Source: Camelus bactrianus (taxonomy: Eukaryota > Chordata > Mammalia > Artiodactyla > Camelidae). From it: 64,000 bases of DNA. Below are positions 60,045-64,000 of this stretch, in pieces. Location of the stretch: assembly GCF_048773025.1 (NCBI RefSeq), contig NC_133566.1:12247001-12311000 (forward strand). Reading direction: 5' to 3'. Numbering within the stretch: the stretch's first letter is position 1; each line of letters begins with the position of its first letter. Made by a program: the position numbers and the translations under genes. A model generated the notes under the pieces. The model was not told where the DNA came from and made no database searches. It was given only the letters and a program-made list of their open reading frames with translations.

Positions 60045-60202
60045 TGCTGTTACTCAAAGTGTGGGCCAGGGACCAGCAGCGCCCCAAACCCTGGAGGTCG
60101 TCCGAAGTGCAGACACCCGCCCCCCTCAGGCCTGCGGGGGCCACTTGCACAAGACTCCCAGCTGCATTGTTTGCAGAGTGAAGTTTGAAAACCGCCAGTC
60201 TG
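60045..60202 (-). mobile_element. MER5A-like hAT-Charlie relic
   Basis: 'gttactcaaagtgtgggcca', 'gggaccagcag' and the far end 'agtttgaaaaccgccag' match the terminal blocks of MER5A ('ctcaaagtgtggtcc', 'tttgagaaccactg'). Confidence 0.65.
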
Positions 60203-60714
60203 ATGGGCCATTTTTGTATAGTTTACGGACTGTGACCTCAGGGAAATTAAATCTGCTCCGAGTTTGTGTTTTTAAATTCTCTTGGGTACCTTCTGTAATC
60301 TTCTCCAAGTGTTAGGTTAAGCCACGTGAAATTGCTGTTTTTGTTAAGTCAGAAATATCCACAGCTACATCTGGTTCAGCTTAACCATTGCGTGGAGCCT
60401 CGCTTCAGAGGCCCCGGGCTTGCCCAAGAAGTCGGTGAAGGAAATGGTGCCCCTTCCAGCGCTTTGGCAGCCCCAGCTGTAAGTGCTCTGAAGCAGCCTG
60501 GGGCTCAGGGCTCCAGAAGAATGGGCCTTCTCCCCAGAGGGAGGTGCACCTGTGCTCACGTCCGGAGGGGTGAGTGAAGAACGGAAGGGGACGGGCATGC
60601 CTGGCACAGAGTGACACATGGGGGCTCCCCCTCCCCACCACGGCCCTGAGGTCTGGTGCGAGTTCTGCATGGAGCCCGGGGAAGGGCTGGACTGAGGGGG
60701 GGCGTGGGGGTCCT

Positions 60715-60830
60715 CTGTCCTGGCTGCGTGTTAGAGGCACCTGATGCCCAGAGCCTGCCCTGGACCTCGGGAGGCAGATCCGAGGTGCCCAGGTGCTCGG
60801 TGCCCACCCCGAGTTGAGCATCACAGGGTT
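60715..60830 (+). mobile_element. MER5-like hAT relic
   Basis: 'gctgcgtgttagaggcacct', 'tgatgcccagagcctgccc' and 'ggtgcccaccccgagttgag' are in MER5A order. Its GC content is raised and it is diverged. Confidence 0.5.
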
Positions 60831-63800
60831 GGATCCTGAAGGGCTCACCTGCCATGCCCGGGGGTGACTTGCAGGCCTACGGAAGACGGGAGCCCTGAGC
60901 ACCTTCACCTTTTAGGAAGGCCCCTCTAGCTGCAGCAAGGAGACTTAATGGAGGCCAGGAAAGGGGCCATGATCCCAGCGCCTGGGGAGGTGGGGATGGG
61001 GAGAGGTGGATGCAGGGATGGAAGGAGGCAGGTGGGGGAAATCCCAAATGCCTCAGGGAGACCCTGGGAGGGACTGAGGGCTGCCCAGGTTTCCGGTCTG
61101 TTAGAGCTCAGCAGGCCAGGTTAGAGAGGCTGATGAAGAGAGCAGAGCACACCGTGCTGTCCTGTGTTGCCCGCAGGGACACCTGTGGGCATTTAGGGGG
61201 CATTTACGAACAATCAGAACGTTAAGAAGGCGTCTTTTTCTGAGGACACTTCTGTGAGGCATCTGGGCGGCTGTGGAGAGACGACAGCTTGTAACTGGGA
61301 GGGCTCAGTTTAGCCAGCATGGTGTTTCCCTGCCCGTCCCCCCAGGACCAACATTTAAGAGTTTGAGGCAAGGTTCCTGCAGATCTAGCCAGGATGCAGT
61401 CTAACGCAGCTCTTCTTGGAACAGGGGGAGGGGTTGGAAAAAAACATTGTCCAGTCCAATTTTTTTTCCTGAAGAATCTGCCAGTTACATGGTAACAATT
61501 TTTTAATAATAAAATCCCTTTGAAATGTTAATGAGGTGTCATTTATTCTAATAAATCACAATTTTTAAAAGCCATAGTTGCATCTTGATGTATATTTTAA
61601 CTCAGGGTTCTGAAGTGCTGGAAAACTATGGCCGCCTGCATGCTAAGACATGTCTTAGTAACAAAAACAAGCCTTTGGCTTGTAAACCATGTAATACCAA
61701 ATATATACTTAATCTGAAATGTGTTCTACACTGATGGTGAGCAAAGAGAATGGACCCACAACTGATTGACTGTTCTTAGAGGTAGTAAAGTAGAATTTTA
61801 TTTGAAAAAGAAATTGTAGAAAGTTAGAAACGGAAAAACGATGGACCAGTGCAACACTGAAAACTTTCAACGACCCCCTAACCGTGAGGGCGTTTGGCAG
61901 CACACGCGCTGACATGCCGTCAGAGGGCGTCAGCCACGTGGGGGAGAAATCTGAAGGGAGGTGGCACTCCTCGTGGACGAGAGCTGTGGTCGCTGCCAGG
62001 CAGCTGTCACCTGCTGGGCTTCTGCTGGCCTGATAGGTGGGCTGAAGAAAGAACCTGGTCTAAAGGTAGGATATAAAGCACTGGCCAGGTGCACCCTTTG
62101 ATCTAAATGTGAGATAGAAACATGAACCCGGAAACCCCAGATCACCGGTAACTGAATCATGAGCGTGACTTGTTCGTGGTCATGAAGGGACTCCATTTTC
62201 AGGGTTCAGGCCTATGCAGATAATGCCAACGACTACTTCCACTGCACAAAGAAACCCTTCAGTCACTCCTGAAAGATTAAAGTTCAGTGTGAACTTGGAA
62301 CTGACAAAACATTACAGCCCTCATCCTTGTTTGTGAAATGCCAGGTTTCACATAAACGTGATCTGGACAATGCAATAAATGCGGAGCACGCTGAGACGTG
62401 TAGTAAACCACAGGGCTTCTCGCTTTTTATGGAAACAGACCTGCCCCCCGCCCCAGGCAGAGCAGCACCCCCCCCCCACTACAGAGCTTAGCGGAAGCCC
62501 AAGGGAGTTGCAGCCTGGACGTTTGGGGGACATATATAGCAAACGCATGTCTTTTTAAAAATGTCAGACTTTGAAGCCAATTTCTAGTTTTTTGCTAGCT
62601 GACACAGCTGCTCCCAACAGTTGGCCTTGGCTTTGTACGTCAAGAAATAAGCCCTGACTCTTGTAAGTAGTTCAAATCAAATTTGTCACAATAAACGCCA
62701 AAGACCCATCAAAATTCCGTAGTCACATTGGAACTTTGGTTGGATCCATCATTATTGAAACCAGAGAATCATTTGAAAAGGATGCAGATGTTTCTGTGCC
62801 AGAAACACAGAAATTTAGATTGTTAACAATATTTAGTTAAAAGGTTTCAACTCCATACCCTTTCCTTCCGCAGTGTCTGGAATTAAATAATTTCATTAAA
62901 AAAGAAGAAAGTATATAGAAAAAAGGTAAATAAAGTCAAATTTATTTTTCATTTTTTATATCATTCCACAAATAAGGAAAAAATTTCAACGGATAATAAA
63001 GATAAAATGACAGAAGTGTTCCTTTTTAGAAATTTACACAATGTCATCCATACTTTTTATCTGATTTTTAATTAGTGAAAGCGGAATTTGGTCTACCTGC
63101 TTAACAAGATGAAGTGTCATAATAAACATTTGCATGTTTTTTCCATCATTTCCCGAAAGTTAGACACCTTAAAATATTAACGTAGGACACCAGGGAAAAT
63201 CAGGAAATTTATTTTTAAAGTCATTTTCCATTTCAACCTTCCATTTCAGATTTCGTACACCGTCACTTCTGAGAATTTACTCGTCAGATTCTCAAAAATA
63301 CACATCACGTATCTTGATGAATCACAGTCCTATAATAAAATTCTAAATTAAGTCAGTTTTCATTTATTTTCAGCAGATGAAACATACATATTTTATATAA
63401 ATATTTTCATTTAAAATTAAGAATTTTGGCACAGAGTCCTAAGCTTGTAGTTTAAATTGTGTCTACACTGCTTTCCACTGATCAACTTGGGAGAGTGTGG
63501 GCAGGAAATTGTACTCTTTATGAACTTGTACCTTGTGTGTTTGCCCTCCCCTCAGTCTCACGCCCAACAATCTAACAGTATTCCAGCATTTTAGAACATG
63601 AGGAAAAAAAAAAAAAGGTAGATTTACTTCTAGAAAAAGGAGATAAGAACCACGGCCAAGAGTTTCTACGTACAATATCTTTCTGTTTAATTTCCAGAAA
63701 TTAGACAGCTGTCACTTGGATCGTTTGCTGTATCTCCAGTGTGAATCCAAGGGACCACATGAGTGGCCTCATTTCATAGCTAAACCCAGAAATTTAGTCT

Positions 63801-64000
63801 TGTTCTGGTTAAGTTTTAAAGAGGGGGCTTTCTGGGAAAATGACAGGCCAATGAAATCTATAGCTTACGAGAGAGATTTCAGTATTAATCCTAAATGACC
63901 ATACTCCACTTCTTGTCTTTCTTCTGTACTTTTAAAAAGTACTCAGAGGAGCAGAACCCAATTTTATATGAAGAATTTGAGCTACTACTTTGTTGAAGGG

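Larger units (their letters stand above)
58860..64000. other. Intergenic region downstream of MFSD9
   Basis: No coding exon was recognised on either strand. 59.0-60.9 kb is GC-mixed with MER5-like relics. 61.45-64 kb is AT-rich and repeat-poor. In human the next gene, SLC9A2, is oriented towards MFSD9 and ends a few kilobases away, so part of 61.8-64 kb could be its 3' UTR on the minus strand. That is inference from synteny only. Confidence 0.6.

Overview
This is a stretch of mammalian nuclear DNA. It has long introns, GT-AG splice sites, ancient mammalian interspersed repeats (MIR, L2, MER5, MLT1 and MLT2 LTRs) and younger L1 3' ends. The young L1 tails read like those of even-toed ungulates, and their wording (matching 'ttgaagta..gtcagtttacaatg' on the minus strand) is the form I associate with camelids. 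I see none of the tRNA-type SINEs that would be frequent in ruminants, pigs or whales. Camelid (camel, llama or alpaca) is my best guess, at roughly 0.65-0.7. There is no bacterial, plasmid, phage or CRISPR content.

Two protein-coding genes lie head to head. TMEM182 (minus strand; claudin-like four-pass membrane protein of muscle and fat) has coding exons 1-4 at 33282-33151, 32917-32818, 31197-31099 and 9744-9607. These give 156 complete codons plus the first base of codon 157. Its last coding exon is not in the window and must lie beyond the left edge. MFSD9 (plus strand; orphan major facilitator superfamily transporter) is complete in six coding exons: 46037-46201, 49187-49274, 50473-50516, 54615-54744, 55775-55984 and 57713-58467. 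It encodes 463 residues and is followed by a polyadenylation signal at 58824. Every junction is GT-AG and keeps the frame.

Layout. 1-9606: the last, incomplete TMEM182 intron, with a gammaretrovirus-like (ERV1) solo LTR, MIR and L1 tails and microsatellites. 9745-31098: a 21-kb TMEM182 intron, with two L1 blocks at 22.1-25.3 kb, L2 blocks at 21 and 25.4-26.2 kb, an MLT2-type LTR at 29.8 kb and several repeat-poor, homeobox-motif-rich stretches. 33.3-46 kb: the divergent intergenic interval. It holds a muscle-type promoter candidate just upstream of TMEM182, an MLT1 LTR, a Tigger-like fragment, a young L1 copy with perfect target-site duplications, and an L1 fragment split by an LTR. 45.2-46.26 kb: the MFSD9 CpG-island promoter. 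46-58.9 kb: MFSD9. 58.9-64 kb: intergenic DNA with MER5 relics. In human, SLC9A2 lies tail to tail with MFSD9 here, so its 3' UTR may begin near the right edge.

No novel multi-gene system is visible. The most distinctive items are an L1 mini-insertion that appears to have been polyadenylated early at an AATAAA created inside its 3' UTR, a strongly GC-shifted last exon of MFSD9, a perfect 21-bp tandem duplication just before the MFSD9 start codon, a compact muscle-type motif cluster upstream of TMEM182, and several candidate conserved noncoding elements.
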